A DNA stretch of 64,000 nucleotides, from NCBI GenBank assembly GCA_963740605.1, contig CAVUFC010000010.1:372001-436000 (forward strand), written 5' to 3'. Position 1 is the first letter of the stretch; each line of letters starts with the position of its first letter. Below, piece by piece: positions 36,452 to 45,648 of the stretch. The notes under the pieces are model-generated. The model was not told where the DNA came from, searched no databases, and saw nothing but the letters and a program-made list of their open reading frames with translations. Made by a program: the position numbers and the translations under genes. The DNA comes from DASSUW01 sp963740605 (GTDB lineage: Bacteria; Actinomycetota; Thermoleophilia; Solirubrobacterales; Solirubrobacteraceae).

Positions 36452-37598
36452 AGCGGTGTTCGCTCGCCGTGATCGCACCGAACAGGCCATGCGACTCGTC
36501 GTCCGGTCCTGCGGTGAACAGCAGCGTGTTCGGGTTCCCGATCACGCCGTTGCCGAACTCGAGCGCCCACAGCCCATCGATCGTCAGCTTGCGGCCGTGC
36601 TTGTCGCGCAGCGCTCCTTCGAACCGGCCACGCCGCGCATCGAACGCGTTGATGCGGCCGTCGCCGAAGTTGCCGATCAGCAGGTCGCCACTCGCCCGCC
36701 CGAAATGCTTGGGTGCGAGCGCGATGCCCCATGGCGCGTTCAACGGCCGGCCGGCCGCAAAGCGCCGCAGGAGGTTGCCGGCGGTGTCGTACACGTCGAC
36801 GAAGCCGAGACCCGCCCCAGCGACGTCGTCCTCGGCGTCCGCATCCTGCTTCGCGTACGTGACGACCACGAACCTGCCCGCGACCGTCTGGATGCCGAAC
36901 GGCGCGAACCCCTTCGGCACCTTGCGATCGACGAACGCGCCGGGCCGACCGGCGGGGGCGAACGTGTCGTCCCACACGTCGACGCGACCGTTGTGGAAGT
37001 CAGTCGCGTACAGCCGCGGCCCCTTCTTCGTGTCGGCGATGGCAAGGCCCTTGTAGATCGCGCCCGGGACCGTCGCCGCAACCTGCGCGGCCATCGAGGG
37101 CGCCGGCGGTGGCACGTTCGGGTTCCAGCCGCTGATCACGCCCGCCTCGGACGAGAACAGAAACAGCGCCGGCCCGCTCGCCATGCCGGAATGGACCACG
37201 AAGCCCGGCCCGCCGTTGTACACCAACCCGGTCGGAGCGCCTCCGGGGATGCTGACGACGAGCGGCACGATCGAGGCGGCCGGTGTCGCGTCGGTCGCCC
37301 CGCGGTACAGCGTCGACACGTCCGTGCCATTGTCGGCCACCCAGGCCGGCGTTGCGGGCCCGAACGCGAGGCCCCAGGCATTGACGAGATTGGGATCGGT
37401 CAGCTCGGCCGCGCCGGGCGCGTCGGCGACGAGGTTCCGCTGCTTGAAGGCGTCGAGCGCACGGCCGTGGTGGTGAGGGTGCGCGGCGGCCGCCGCCGGC
37501 GGGAGAGCGACGACGAGGCCAACCACAAGGGTGGGCAACCACGCCCTCGTTCTCGTTCTCGTAGACCGGGCCGTGAGCCGGCGGGATGCTGGTCGCAT
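36450..37598 (-). CDS. TIGR03118-type secreted beta-propeller protein
   Basis: 382 residues. A signal peptide (about 20-40) is followed by His-rich AHPHHHG and then a propeller-like domain: FKQRNLVADAPG, DPNLVNAWGLAFGP, PAWVADNGTDVSTLY, GWNPNVPP, YKGLAIADTKKGPRLYATDF, GFVDVYDTAGNLLRRF, LNAPWGIALAP and GDLLIGNFGDGRINAFD are characteristic of the TIGR03118 family. Function is unknown. It has a strong AAGGAGG ribosome-binding site that can be hidden in a hairpin. Confidence 0.9.
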   Translation of the reverse strand: MRPASRRLTARSTRTRTRAWLPTLVVGLVVALPPAAAAAHPHHHGRALDAFKQRNLVADAPGAAELTDPNLVNAWGLAFGPATPAWVADNGTDVSTLYRGATDATPAASIVPLVVSIPGGAPTGLVYNGGPGFVVHSGMASGPALFLFSSEAGVISGWNPNVPPPAPSMAAQVAATVPGAIYKGLAIADTKKGPRLYATDFHNGRVDVWDDTFAPAGRPGAFVDRKVPKGFAPFGIQTVAGRFVVVTYAKQDADAEDDVAGAGLGFVDVYDTAGNLLRRFAAGRPLNAPWGIALAPKHFGRASGDLLIGNFGDGRINAFDARRGRFEGALRDKHGRKLTIDGLWALEFGNGVIGNPNTLLFTAGPDDESHGLFGAITASEHR

Positions 37599-37603
37599 GA
37601 AGG

Positions 37604-37641
37604 CCTCCTTGTCGCTTGTGGCCTGGGCGACTGCAAGGAGG
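37604..37641 (-). promoter_or_regulatory. Hairpin that can sequester a ribosome-binding site
   Basis: In the minus-strand message CCTCCTTG (37641-37634) can pair with CAAGGAGG (37611-37604), the latter holding the Shine-Dalgarno of the TIGR03118 gene five bases before its ATG. The stem is 8 bp with a 22-nt loop. It could regulate translation. Confidence 0.5.
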
Positions 37642-37680
37642 TGGTACGCAGCGACTCTCGCGAGGTTCGGCGTTCAGCCG

Positions 37681-37731
37681 TTTCGGATGCCCCCGCCAGG
37701 AATCGAACCTGGAACCTTCGGATTAAGAGTC
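37681..37731. repeat. attachment site, left (displaced tRNA-Lys 3' end)
   Basis: Identical over 51 bp to 50387-50437. Positions 37688-37731 equal tRNA-Lys nucleotides from the discriminator base back into the anticodon stem, on the minus strand. The 5' half of the tRNA is missing here, so this is the original chromosomal 3' end displaced by integration. Confidence 0.93.
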
Positions 37732-37747
37732 GCCCGATTGGGGTCTG

Positions 37748-37769
37748 ATTTGGCTCTGTAGAGCCAAAT
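37748..37769. repeat. Inverted repeat just inside the left attachment site
   Basis: ATTTGGCTC (37748-37756) and GAGCCAAAT (37761-37769) are perfect arms around TGTA, 16 bases inside the element. It could be an integrase/excisionase arm site or a small hairpin. The rest of 37732-38037 shows no gene. Confidence 0.55.
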
Positions 37770-38037
37770 ACAGGCGGTGGAGTGGGTCCCAGGTCGGGTC
37801 ACTTCTGCTGAGTCGGGGACCGCGTTCGGGACCCCGTTCGCTCGGGTCGGATCGTAGCTCAGCATCGTGCGCGGCGCGCGGTTCGGAACTCGGCGACTGG
37901 CTGCGTCGCAAGCGAGCGTCCAACGGATAGTCGGTTCCCGCGAGCTACTCACCAAGACGTCGTAGCCTTCGTCATCGGAGTAGTCAGATGTTGCGAAAGC
38001 ATCGTCGCCTCCGGCCCAAACGACCGTCAGGACGGGC

Positions 38038-38874
38038 ATGGCCCAACCGATTGACCTGCGCGAAGCGCTGAATGCCGTTTCGGATGTCATTCAGAATCGG
38101 CCGCGGCCCCTGCGCGACTTCGACCAGATCTACATGAAGGCCGGCGACATGGTGATGCAGAGCGAGTTCATCGCTCACTGGTCCCAGGGCAAGCACCTGG
38201 CGTTCATCGGCGACGGCGACGCCATCAGTGTGTGCGTCGTCTATCTGCAGGCGCGCGGCATCCTCCCCTACGGCCCCGCGAGCGTCACCGTCTTCGACTT
38301 CGACGAGCGGATCTGCAACGCCATCACCCGCTTCGCGGACCGCGAGCAACTCGACAACCTTCAGGCGACGCTCTACAACGTTCTCGACGCCTTCCCTGCG
38401 ACCGGCCGTTTCGAGGCCTTCTACACGAACCCGCCTTGGGGAGCCAGCAACGACGGCAAGAGTGTCGTCGCGTTCATGCAACGCGGGTTTGAGGCGGTGG
38501 GCGGCTGCGGCGACGGCGCTGTCGTTGTGGCCGACGACCCGGACCTGCCCTGGCCGCGCCGGGTGCTCGCGAGCCTCCAGGAACACGCGCTCGCATCGGG
38601 CTTCTACGTCCAACGCATGATGCCCGAGGTCCACAGCTACCATCTCGATGACGCTCCCCACCTGCGCTCCTGCAACGTGCTGATGCGCTCTGTCGCGATG
38701 GAGGGCCGCACGTCGGTCAGGAGCGAGCCGATCACGGACCCCGAACGCCTCGAGAACTTCTATGGCCGCGGTGCCGGGCCGAAGGTGCGGTACGTCCGCG
38801 AGAAGATTCGGCTCGACTACGGTAAGGCCAACGACACCGAGTACGAGCTCGAACTGCTGGAGGACCTGAAGTGA
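38038..38874 (+). CDS. BpsA-like (aminopropyltransferase/methyltransferase-fold) enzyme
   Basis: 278 residues. The Rossmann core has HLAFIGDGDAISV (about 54-65), VTVFDFDERICNAI (about 83-96) and EAFYTNPPWG (126-135), whose NPPW corresponds to the catalytic (D/N)PP(Y/W) of amino-methyltransferases. This is the pattern of the branched-chain polyamine synthase C-terminal family (BpsA_C, formerly DUF43). In a mobile element a role in modifying a nucleic acid or small molecule for defence is as likely as polyamine synthesis. It overlaps the next gene by GTGA, so the two are a coupled pair. Confidence 0.75.
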   Translation: MAQPIDLREALNAVSDVIQNRPRPLRDFDQIYMKAGDMVMQSEFIAHWSQGKHLAFIGDGDAISVCVVYLQARGILPYGPASVTVFDFDERICNAITRFADREQLDNLQATLYNVLDAFPATGRFEAFYTNPPWGASNDGKSVVAFMQRGFEAVGGCGDGAVVVADDPDLPWPRRVLASLQEHALASGFYVQRMMPEVHSYHLDDAPHLRSCNVLMRSVAMEGRTSVRSEPITDPERLENFYGRGAGPKVRYVREKIRLDYGKANDTEYELELLEDLK

Positions 38875-39448
38875 CCGACATCGTCCATCCGGGCGCCGGC
38901 GTGCTCTTCATGAAGGTCGGCACGCACGCACGCGAGCCGCTCGAAGCGATCATCGCGCGTAAGCAAGCCGAGATCGACGGACGCCGGCTACGCGCTGTGG
39001 GGTTACGGCGGCAACACGTGCCACCCCGTGACGATGGTCCAGCCGTTCGCGCGTGACTTTGAGAGTGCGCGGGCAGACGATCCACCTGTGCATGCAGCGG
39101 ATGCAGTCCAATCACTTCGCCGAGCAGGCGCGGGCGGTCGAGTGCTCGGCCAACGGCATCGAGTGGGACGTGATCCCGCCGTCAATCAACGTCCTCGGAT
39201 CGCGCTTCGCGCTCGCGATCGGCGACCTGCAGCAGACCGAGTTGGCGCTCCCGCTCGCGTACACCCGCGTCGCGGTCGGCCCGTCCGTCGGCCGGCGCGG
39301 CGACGAGTACGTCCAGGGACGTGTCGACAAGGCTTGCCTCGAAGTGCTCGACGAACCCGCGGAGCCCGCCGCCGACGCCGTCAAGCCGCTCGAGATCGGC
39401 CTTGTCGCCCGGCTGATCAAGCCCTACGCAGTCTTCGTGCGCAACTAG
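38871..39448 (+). pseudogene. Uncharacterised element protein (family shared with 41464-42120), two frameshifts
   Basis: GTG start overlapping the upstream stop. The coherent protein uses three frames: LFMKVGTHAREPLEAIIARK (from 38871), then GYALWGYGGNTCHPVTMVQP (from about 38986), then QTIHLCMQRMQSNHFAEQA to the end. One extra base near 38979 and one near 39064 explain the shifts. The joined product (about 192 residues) resembles the intact protein at 41464-42120: both have FG/VGTxAxEPxExIIxRK, a WGxG motif and a C-terminal PYxVxxR segment. No family name is known to me. It is either a recent pseudogene or affected by sequence errors. Confidence 0.6.
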
Positions 39449-40125
39449 CCGCCATCAGGCATGAGCACGCGCGGGGCCTCACCGCGCAGTTTCCCGATGT
39501 AGCTCGTGAGGGCGCCAGGGTCCAAGTTGTGACCCTGAGGGCGCGGGGAGAAGCAGCGAAAGCAGATGCTGAGCGTCTTGTCGACGTCGGGATTGCCACA
39601 GATTGCGCTCGCAAGGTCGTCGGCTGAGGCGCCTCTGGCCAGGCAGCGCACAACGACCTGCTCAAGGCACCGGACCTTACCTTGCAGAGCCGCGAGCGCA
39701 GCAAGCTCGTCCATCAGTGCTTGCAAAGCCCTTATCGCCCGCTTGTCGCCGGTCTCGAACACCGGGATCGCCCGCGTCACCACCATCGCCACCAGCTGGC
39801 TCTCGCCCGTGTCGAGCGCGACGCCTCGCCGTTGTGCGAGGGCTTCGAACTCGCCGGCCAGCTTGATTTCGGCGTCGACGGGCTCCAGCTCGGCCGCGTT
39901 GCCGATAGTCGCCGCGGCCGCGGCGAGTGCGCGCTCCAGCTCGTCCGCCACCACGACGCGTTTGATCCGGCTCGCCACGACGAACCGGGCGGCCCCGAGC
40001 ACCCCGAGGCGCGCCCCGGACTCCCAGAACTCCCCGGTCAGCCCGTAGGCCGCGGCCTTGATGAGGATGTCGTTGTCGACGGCGACTTCGACGCCGCTCG
40101 TCGTGTCGCTTGCCGCCTCACTCAC
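39445..40125 (-). CDS. PIN-like domain protein, probable toxin/nuclease of an HTH-peptidase-PIN operon
   Basis: 226 residues. Acidic residues in the PIN order are visible: D17 and D19 in VAVDNDILIKAA, D105/E108 in LDTGESQLVA, and D127 in FETGDKRAIRAL (the TGDKRA block is typical of PIN-like proteins). This predicts a metal-dependent RNase fold. The C-terminal half (130-226) has SICFRCFSPRP and no known motif. Its start overlaps the end of the ImmA-type gene by eight bases. HTH/Zn-peptidase genes paired with PIN-like genes are known as candidate toxin-antitoxin modules. Confidence 0.72.
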   Translation of the reverse strand: MSEAASDTTSGVEVAVDNDILIKAAAYGLTGEFWESGARLGVLGAARFVVASRIKRVVVADELERALAAAAATIGNAAELEPVDAEIKLAGEFEALAQRRGVALDTGESQLVAMVVTRAIPVFETGDKRAIRALQALMDELAALAALQGKVRCLEQVVVRCLARGASADDLASAICGNPDVDKTLSICFRCFSPRPQGHNLDPGALTSYIGKLRGEAPRVLMPDGG

Positions 40126-41101
40126 CGTCGCCGCGCCCGAGGACTACCTCGATGAACTCTGCAGCGTCCGCCGGAGCGTCGCCGAGGGCGAGCTCCCGCA
40201 ATGCCACGCGATTGACCAGTTGCCAGACCGGCCGAGGCTCATCGTAGATGCGCTTCATCGATGCGTAAGCGGTAGGCCAGTCACCGGTGGAATAGCCGAA
40301 GCACAGCGCCAACGTGCCCGGCTCAATCCGCAGCTCCTTGCCTGCCGCTATCGCCGTCCGCGCTAGCTCGCCTGCCGACTGCGTGCCCGGCTCGGCGGGC
40401 AGTACCTTCGGCTCGGGCCACCCGGTCAGTAGCTCGAGCGCGAACGCGTCGGCCGCAGCCTCCTCGTCGTCGCCGACGGGCATCACGGGATCACCCGCGT
40501 CCATGTCGACGAGCGCCTCGTCGGGCGCGATATGCGACAGAACGATGTGCCCGAGCTCGTGCGCGACGTAGAACGCGATCGGCGCGGGGTAGCTCGCGTC
40601 CTTCCCGAGCAGGATGAAACTGCGATTCTCGATTCGCACAGTCATTGCCGCCATCCGCTTCTGCGGCCACGGAAACACACGGAGGTACACGACGGGGATG
40701 CCGATGCCCCAGCACAGCGCGAGCAGGTCTGTAAGCCCTACGTGCGGCTTCTCGTCGCGTAGGAGCAAGTCGCGGATCTCGGCGGGAGACCGGCCGCGCA
40801 CATCAGCGGACGGCGGCCCAGTGGCGCTCGCGATCGCGGCGGCCACCGACCGTCCGAACGACTCGATTCCAGCTCGCTCAGTCTCATCAGCCGCCGTCAG
40901 GTGCTTGAAGCGAGCCTCCTCGCGCCACAGGAACTCGGGCCGGTCGCGGTCATCGAGCAGCGTTCGCGGGTTGAGGCCGAGCCGCCGGGCGATCCCGAAC
41001 CGCAGCTCGGCGCGCGCGGACGCCGACTCGTCGGCCTCAGCGCTCCACCAGCGTGGCCAGACGGCGTCGATCGTGGAGCTGGCGAAGCCCATACTCTTCA
41101 A
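40118..41101 (-). CDS. ImmA/IrrE-type zinc metallopeptidase
   Basis: 327 residues from TTG (41101) or 324 from an in-frame ATG (41092). The N-terminal helical region (MKSMGFASSTIDAVWPRWWS) precedes a gluzincin-like domain with HELGH at 181-185 (FYVAHELGHIVLSH) and a downstream acidic helix DDEEAAADAFALELL supplying the third ligand. ImmA cleaves phage-type repressors to trigger gene expression. The separate HTH protein encoded just upstream is the obvious candidate substrate or partner. Confidence 0.85.
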   Translation of the reverse strand: MKSMGFASSTIDAVWPRWWSAEADESASARAELRFGIARRLGLNPRTLLDDRDRPEFLWREEARFKHLTAADETERAGIESFGRSVAAAIASATGPPSADVRGRSPAEIRDLLLRDEKPHVGLTDLLALCWGIGIPVVYLRVFPWPQKRMAAMTVRIENRSFILLGKDASYPAPIAFYVAHELGHIVLSHIAPDEALVDMDAGDPVMPVGDDEEAAADAFALELLTGWPEPKVLPAEPGTQSAGELARTAIAAGKELRIEPGTLALCFGYSTGDWPTAYASMKRIYDEPRPVWQLVNRVALRELALGDAPADAAEFIEVVLGRGDGE

Positions 41102-41123
41102 GCGAGCCCGGAGATGTGTCGCG

Positions 41124-41447
41124 CTATCGATCGTCGTGCCTTCCTTGGTCGCTCAAGCCCGGCCAGAGGCCACCCGACGCGCTGATGAGTGCGGCCAGCG
41201 CGGCGGCGTGCTCGTCGGAACCGTCCCAGATTCGCTGCAGCGCGTCGATCGCCTCGTTCGGCTGCTGCGGCGAGGTTGTCCGCCGATGAATGAAAGTGGA
41301 TAGCCGCCGAGACGCGGGGCCGCGCCGCTCGTGGTCTGAAAGCATCCTAGAGACCGTCGCTTGGCCCACTCCTGCCCTACGCGCGACTTCATCTTGGCTC
41401 CAACCCTCGCGCCGCATAACCTCCCTCAGGGCACGTCCGGCTTCCAT
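41124..41447 (-). CDS. XRE-family HTH regulator
   Basis: 107 residues from ATG (MEAGRALREVMRREGW). A single HTH spans about 7-45 (EGWSQDEVARRAGVGQATVSRML); the rest is helical (NEAIDALQRIWDGSDEH) and ends GLSDQGRHDDR. An ATG at 41474 would overlap the divergent gene. It precedes the ImmA-type gene by 22 bases and probably represses both this operon and the divergent gene. Confidence 0.78.
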   Translation of the reverse strand: MEAGRALREVMRREGWSQDEVARRAGVGQATVSRMLSDHERRGPASRRLSTFIHRRTTSPQQPNEAIDALQRIWDGSDEHAAALAALISASGGLWPGLSDQGRHDDR

Positions 41448-41463
41448 GAGACTGTGAATCGTA

Positions 41464-42120
41464 ATGAATGACATCCCCCGTGACACGCCGCTACCGCGCG
41501 TGTTTTGCTGGACACGCTTCGGCACGGAGGCTGGCGAGCCGATCGAGCGGATCATCGAGCGGAAGGAAACCGAGCGGCGCGCGAACGGCGGGACCTTCTT
41601 TTGGGGGATCGGCAGTTCGATCGCACCGGCGATTGCTGAGCTCGTCCGTCGAGTCCGCACGCCGGAGGTACTGCTGAGCCCTATCAAGGGCCGCCCTCGC
41701 AGTATCGACGTGACGCCAGACTGCGTCGTCCGCTGGACCGCCGCTGAGGACCTCTTGGGAATTACGGAGCCGTTGCCGCAGGCCGTGAAGGTCACGAGCC
41801 GCTGGGACCCCGAGCGCCCGAGGGGCGCGCACTACGCCCTCGTCTGCGGCTCGTCTCGGCCCCTCCGGCTCGACGATCTCGGCCGGTTGAGCTTCGGCGC
41901 GCTACGAAACATTCGCAGCGGTGCGCCGCTCGGCGCGTCGCAGGTCACCGCCGTCGTCGAGCGTGGCGACGAGCCGGTGAACATCACCGGGGAGTACACG
42001 GTTGCCCTTCGCGCCGCGCTCGTCGCGCCTTACTTCGTCAGGCTGCGCCAGCCAGTGCATGCCGCGGGCGGGGCGTTGCCGCAGTCGCGCGGGGCCGAGC
42101 CGCTGCAGCTGCAGTTCTAG
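41464..42120 (+). CDS. Uncharacterised element protein divergent from the HTH operon
   Basis: 218 residues (MNDIPRDTPLPRVFCWTRFG). Conspicuous motifs are RFGTEAGEPIERIIERKE, GGTFFWGIGSSIAP, EVLLSPIKGRPRSIDV and a C-terminal LRAALVAPYFVRLRQP. No Pfam name can be given. A frameshifted paralogue lies at 38871-39448 beside the BpsA-like gene. Only 16 bases separate its ATG from the HTH start, so promoters for both must reach into coding sequence. Nothing recognisable is in 42121-42316. Confidence 0.75.
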   Translation: MNDIPRDTPLPRVFCWTRFGTEAGEPIERIIERKETERRANGGTFFWGIGSSIAPAIAELVRRVRTPEVLLSPIKGRPRSIDVTPDCVVRWTAAEDLLGITEPLPQAVKVTSRWDPERPRGAHYALVCGSSRPLRLDDLGRLSFGALRNIRSGAPLGASQVTAVVERGDEPVNITGEYTVALRAALVAPYFVRLRQPVHAAGGALPQSRGAEPLQLQF

Positions 42121-42316
42121 GCCCAACGAACGGCGGGGTGATCTGCCTCTCGGGTCACGTCGGCCGGGCCGGGACACGGTCGGGCACCCTCGCATCGTAC
42201 GCGACTCCACACCGCGCGACGTTCGCGAACGCGGCACTTGAGTGATTCACAGGCGCCTTACGTGCTGTGTTACGACGGTTCGCTATGACAGGTGGTCACG
42301 CGTGTCGCGTCACGTC

Positions 42317-43686
42317 TCACAGTGGCAGTTCGAAGTCCATTAATGGCTCAGGGGCTACGGCCGAATTGAACCTGAATACCTGAACTTGCAAACTCGAGTC
42401 GAGCGGCGTGTACAAACTGAACGTGTTGTTCGGCTCCTCCGGCGACAGCTGCGTCACCGCTCCACCGGTGCTTCCGCTACCGAGCACCGCTAGTCGTCGA
42501 TCGGGTCCGCTCCACGCGTTCCCTGGCTCTCGTCGTACGCGGCCAGTCGTCGCCACGCACGGCAGGTGCTCATGGCCATGCAGAGCGAGATGGATGCAAG
42601 CGTCCTGAAAGTCAGCGACGATCGCTCCGGCATCGAGCGTGAGGCTCACTGGCCGGGGTTCAGCAGGGCGCGAGACAAGACCGGCCGGAAGAAGGTGATG
42701 ATGGAGCACGGCGATGTTCAGCCGTCGGTTCTCGACCAGATCGAGGGCAGACGATGCACCGTTCGCGACCTTCACTCGATCCAGCCATGGGCCGTAGCGA
42801 TCGTGGCCGATGTAGCCGTACTCCTTTAGGTCTTGTGTTCTGGCCCGAGCGGAGTTCAGCCCGAGCAGCGTCACCGTCCACCCGTTGGATGTCTGGAGGG
42901 TCGACACCCCTTCAATCTCGTTGATGTCGGCACCGTAAAGCGAGCGGATGAACATGCGATACGGACTCTCGATCCGGTAGTCGCGATCGAAGTTCTGGCT
43001 GTCCTGTAGCCATATGTCGTGGTTGCCAGGGACCGTCACGACGTACTCGAGACCGAGATTGCAAGCTGCCGCCAGCTTCCGAACGAAGGACTCTGCGGGC
43101 ACGAAGTCGTTCGCGTCTCCCTTAGAAATAAAGTCTCCCGATGCAACGATCCCGCCGACGGAGACGTCCGACGCGGTCGCCAAGAAGTCCGTGAGAATCG
43201 AATCGAGCGGCCGACTGCCCGGTCCGCTCGACTCGGGGAACCCATGGAACTCGCCAAAGTGAAGGTCGGACACGTGCAAGATCGACCGACCCTTTGCCGG
43301 CAGCGGGGCTGGAACGGAGTCCGGAAGAGGACTCTCGAGTCGAGGTTGATCGCGCCGCCCCGGACGAGGAACATCGTGGGATCGCCCTCTGGTACTCCGC
43401 CGAAGCGTTCTTCGAAGACCTGCGCATTGACCGACCGGAGCGCCGAAAAGCGGAACCAGCCGGGTAGGTACGCGTCGGCGTAGTAGCGGGGGGTCCGAGG
43501 AAAGTCAGGGGTTGGAATCGCGACTCCGTCCCTGTCGGTCAGGACGATCGCTTCGCACGTCGCCGCGTAGAACGTTTGCTCGGCCCGATTGACGAGTCCA
43601 ACCTCCATGGGAACCGCGGCCGCGAGTGACTGGAGCTCAGCAATCGGAAACGGTTCATGCGTTTTCTTGAACCAGCCCCACCACAC
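42317..43686 (-). pseudogene. Calcineurin-like phosphoesterase with extra N-terminal domain, one frameshift
   Basis: The C-terminal part (43320 down to 42317) is a complete metallophosphoesterase: HVSDLHFGE, GGIVASGDF, VVTVPGNHD, IAVLHHH and ALHGHEHL carry all metal and phosphate ligands. Upstream in another frame runs an about 115-residue domain from GTG 43686 (VWWGWFKKTHEPFPIAELQS) ending FGGVPEGDPTMFLVRGGAINL. A missing base near 43333-43343 separates them, with the Pro-rich linker LPDSVPAPLPAKGRS restoring the frame. If the shift is real, the phosphoesterase could still start internally (TTG 43279). It lies in the same unit as the next gene upstream. Confidence 0.65.
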
Positions 43687-43773
43687 CTCGCGCGCACCGA
43701 GAAGAACCTCCGGTGACGCGCGATGGTGACGACGCCTTCGAGATTCGCGAAGCGCAGCAGCAGTCGCATCGGC

Positions 43774-44943
43774 TTAGTCGGAGAGTACTGCCGCGAGAGC
43801 AAGTCTCAGCGCGTCGGAGGAAATCATCTCGCCCGCACCTGAGGGGGTGCGAGCGTCGGAGTTTCGTGCGAGGGCATCCAGAGCCGTCGCAACCTCACGC
43901 CGCGCGCCAACGCGTGCCACTCGGTTGCGCGAAGTCCAGAGGTCGATGAGTTCACGGTGGCCCTCCCGTCGGCTCACGCTCTTATATGCCCACCCGCGAG
44001 CCACGGGGATCATGCCAATGCCGCCGGCCGGGTTGTCGTGGCCGGTGCGACGCAGCTTCACCACCTGAGAACCAATCACCCATGTGTCCCACGTGTCGGC
44101 TATGTCGCCCTCGGGAGGCTTGCGCGAGGCGGCGTTGTGAACGTCGTCGATCCTGACGAGGTCGGCGACCCTCCAAGCTGGTAGCCGCGGCAATCCGCAT
44201 GCGTCGAGCGCTTCGGCCTCGAACAGCGGCGTGTCATACCTCAACGCACCTTCCAAGACCGTTGCTCTGCCGAGCGCCGCTGCTTCCGCCAGGATCGCTG
44301 AACGATCCTCGGTCGCTGTCGGCCGAACGAGCTGGGGCAGGAGCGAGAAGAGAATAAACTCGCCGGGCCTCACCGCTCTGGACGCCTGCCAGAGCCAGAG
44401 CTCCTCGATCTCTGGGTACCACGGTGCGTCGAAGAAGACGGCGTAGAACTGGTGCGTGGCCTCCAACGGCGCATCCAGATCGTGGGTACGAAGATCGAGT
44501 CTCGCGGCAACAGCACCGAACGGCGCGCGAACCAGAGGGTTGCGATCGACGAGGACTGCGTCGTGTACTCTGGCCGCGAGGGCCTCCGCGACGGTCGGGG
44601 CGCCTAGGCAGAGAATGTGTCCGCCACGGCTTGCCAGCATGGCCGACAGCCGGTCTGCGCACTGTCGGCTGAAATACCACTCGAAGTCAAGCGGATGCAG
44701 TTCGGGGTCAGGCTGCTGAGCGAGCGGACCCAACCCCGGATCAGGAGCGACCGGTATTCCGAGCGCCTCGAGACGTGCCGCGACCACCGTGGGGAAGGCG
44801 CCCTGCGCGTTGGAGCTGAAGTCGGAAAGTGTGCGGGCACCGTCGGCTTCTGCCATGCGAAGGCGCCGATCCACAGCGTGGTGGTACTGACCTTGTGCCA
44901 GCGCGTCGACGGCGCGAGCGAATCCTGGCGAAGGTGGATGCAC
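43774..44943 (-). CDS. Rossmann-fold protein with DAPWY motif, methyltransferase-like
   Basis: 389 residues from GTG (MHPPSPGFARAVDALAQG). The N-terminal 85 residues are helical; then LDFEWYFSRQCADRLSAML, GHILCLGAPTVAEALA (about 108-123), AVLVDRNPLV (129-138) and YAVFFDAPWYPEIEELW (167-183) give a SAM-fold with DAPWY at the place of the DPPW of N6-adenine methyltransferases. PGEFILFSLLPQL follows. The C-terminal 130 residues are unknown. It is followed after 87 bases by the phosphoesterase gene, probably as an operon. Confidence 0.65.
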   Translation of the reverse strand: MHPPSPGFARAVDALAQGQYHHAVDRRLRMAEADGARTLSDFSSNAQGAFPTVVAARLEALGIPVAPDPGLGPLAQQPDPELHPLDFEWYFSRQCADRLSAMLASRGGHILCLGAPTVAEALAARVHDAVLVDRNPLVRAPFGAVAARLDLRTHDLDAPLEATHQFYAVFFDAPWYPEIEELWLWQASRAVRPGEFILFSLLPQLVRPTATEDRSAILAEAAALGRATVLEGALRYDTPLFEAEALDACGLPRLPAWRVADLVRIDDVHNAASRKPPEGDIADTWDTWVIGSQVVKLRRTGHDNPAGGIGMIPVARGWAYKSVSRREGHRELIDLWTSRNRVARVGARREVATALDALARNSDARTPSGAGEMISSDALRLALAAVLSD

Positions 44944-45648
44944 CTAGGCATCGTACGTATTGCCCGTGGCGTCGGGATGTGACCGCGCTCGCCGGAAAGC
45001 CTAGCGACTGGGTTACTACTGCCAGCTAGGCGAAGCGGGCTGCGAACAGATGACGCTTGAGTCTGGGGCTCGCGGTCGGCCTGCGGACAGCTGGACGCCA
45101 TCGCCGATCACGGGCCTACCGCGCCGGTCATTGAGGCAGCGCCGAACGCGACAGTACCTGTCTGAGCACTCCCCCACGCGCGGCGTCACAGCGGACGCGA
45201 CGCCCGTTGGCGAGCCCGTAGCCCTCGGCCGGCTCGCCCCAGTCTGGCGCGTCGGCGACATACGCCGCCTCGCGCCAGTTGCTCAGCCGACTCAAGCGCT
45301 GAACTAGTGTGTTGCGCGGGTCGGGTCGACGAACGCCTCAGCGGCTCGAAGTTGCGGAGCTCGCCGGCGAGCTAGGGTGACAGTAAGCTGTGCTCGCCCA
45401 GCGCGTGAAGCGTTGACGGCGCGGCACGCGGCCTCGAACGCCTCGTCGTGTCCCCCCATGTGAGCACGAGCACGTGGCGGGTCCAAACGATCGGACCTGC
45501 TCGGCGTCAGAGGACCGAATCGAAGAAACGCGGCGAGTCGCCGTGGCGCCAGTACGCGACTGGCGTCGCCCGTAAACAGGCACGGCTCCGGAATCGCCAT
45601 ACCGCCAGCGCATGCGCACGGACGTCGCATGCGCAGGGCGCACCATCC

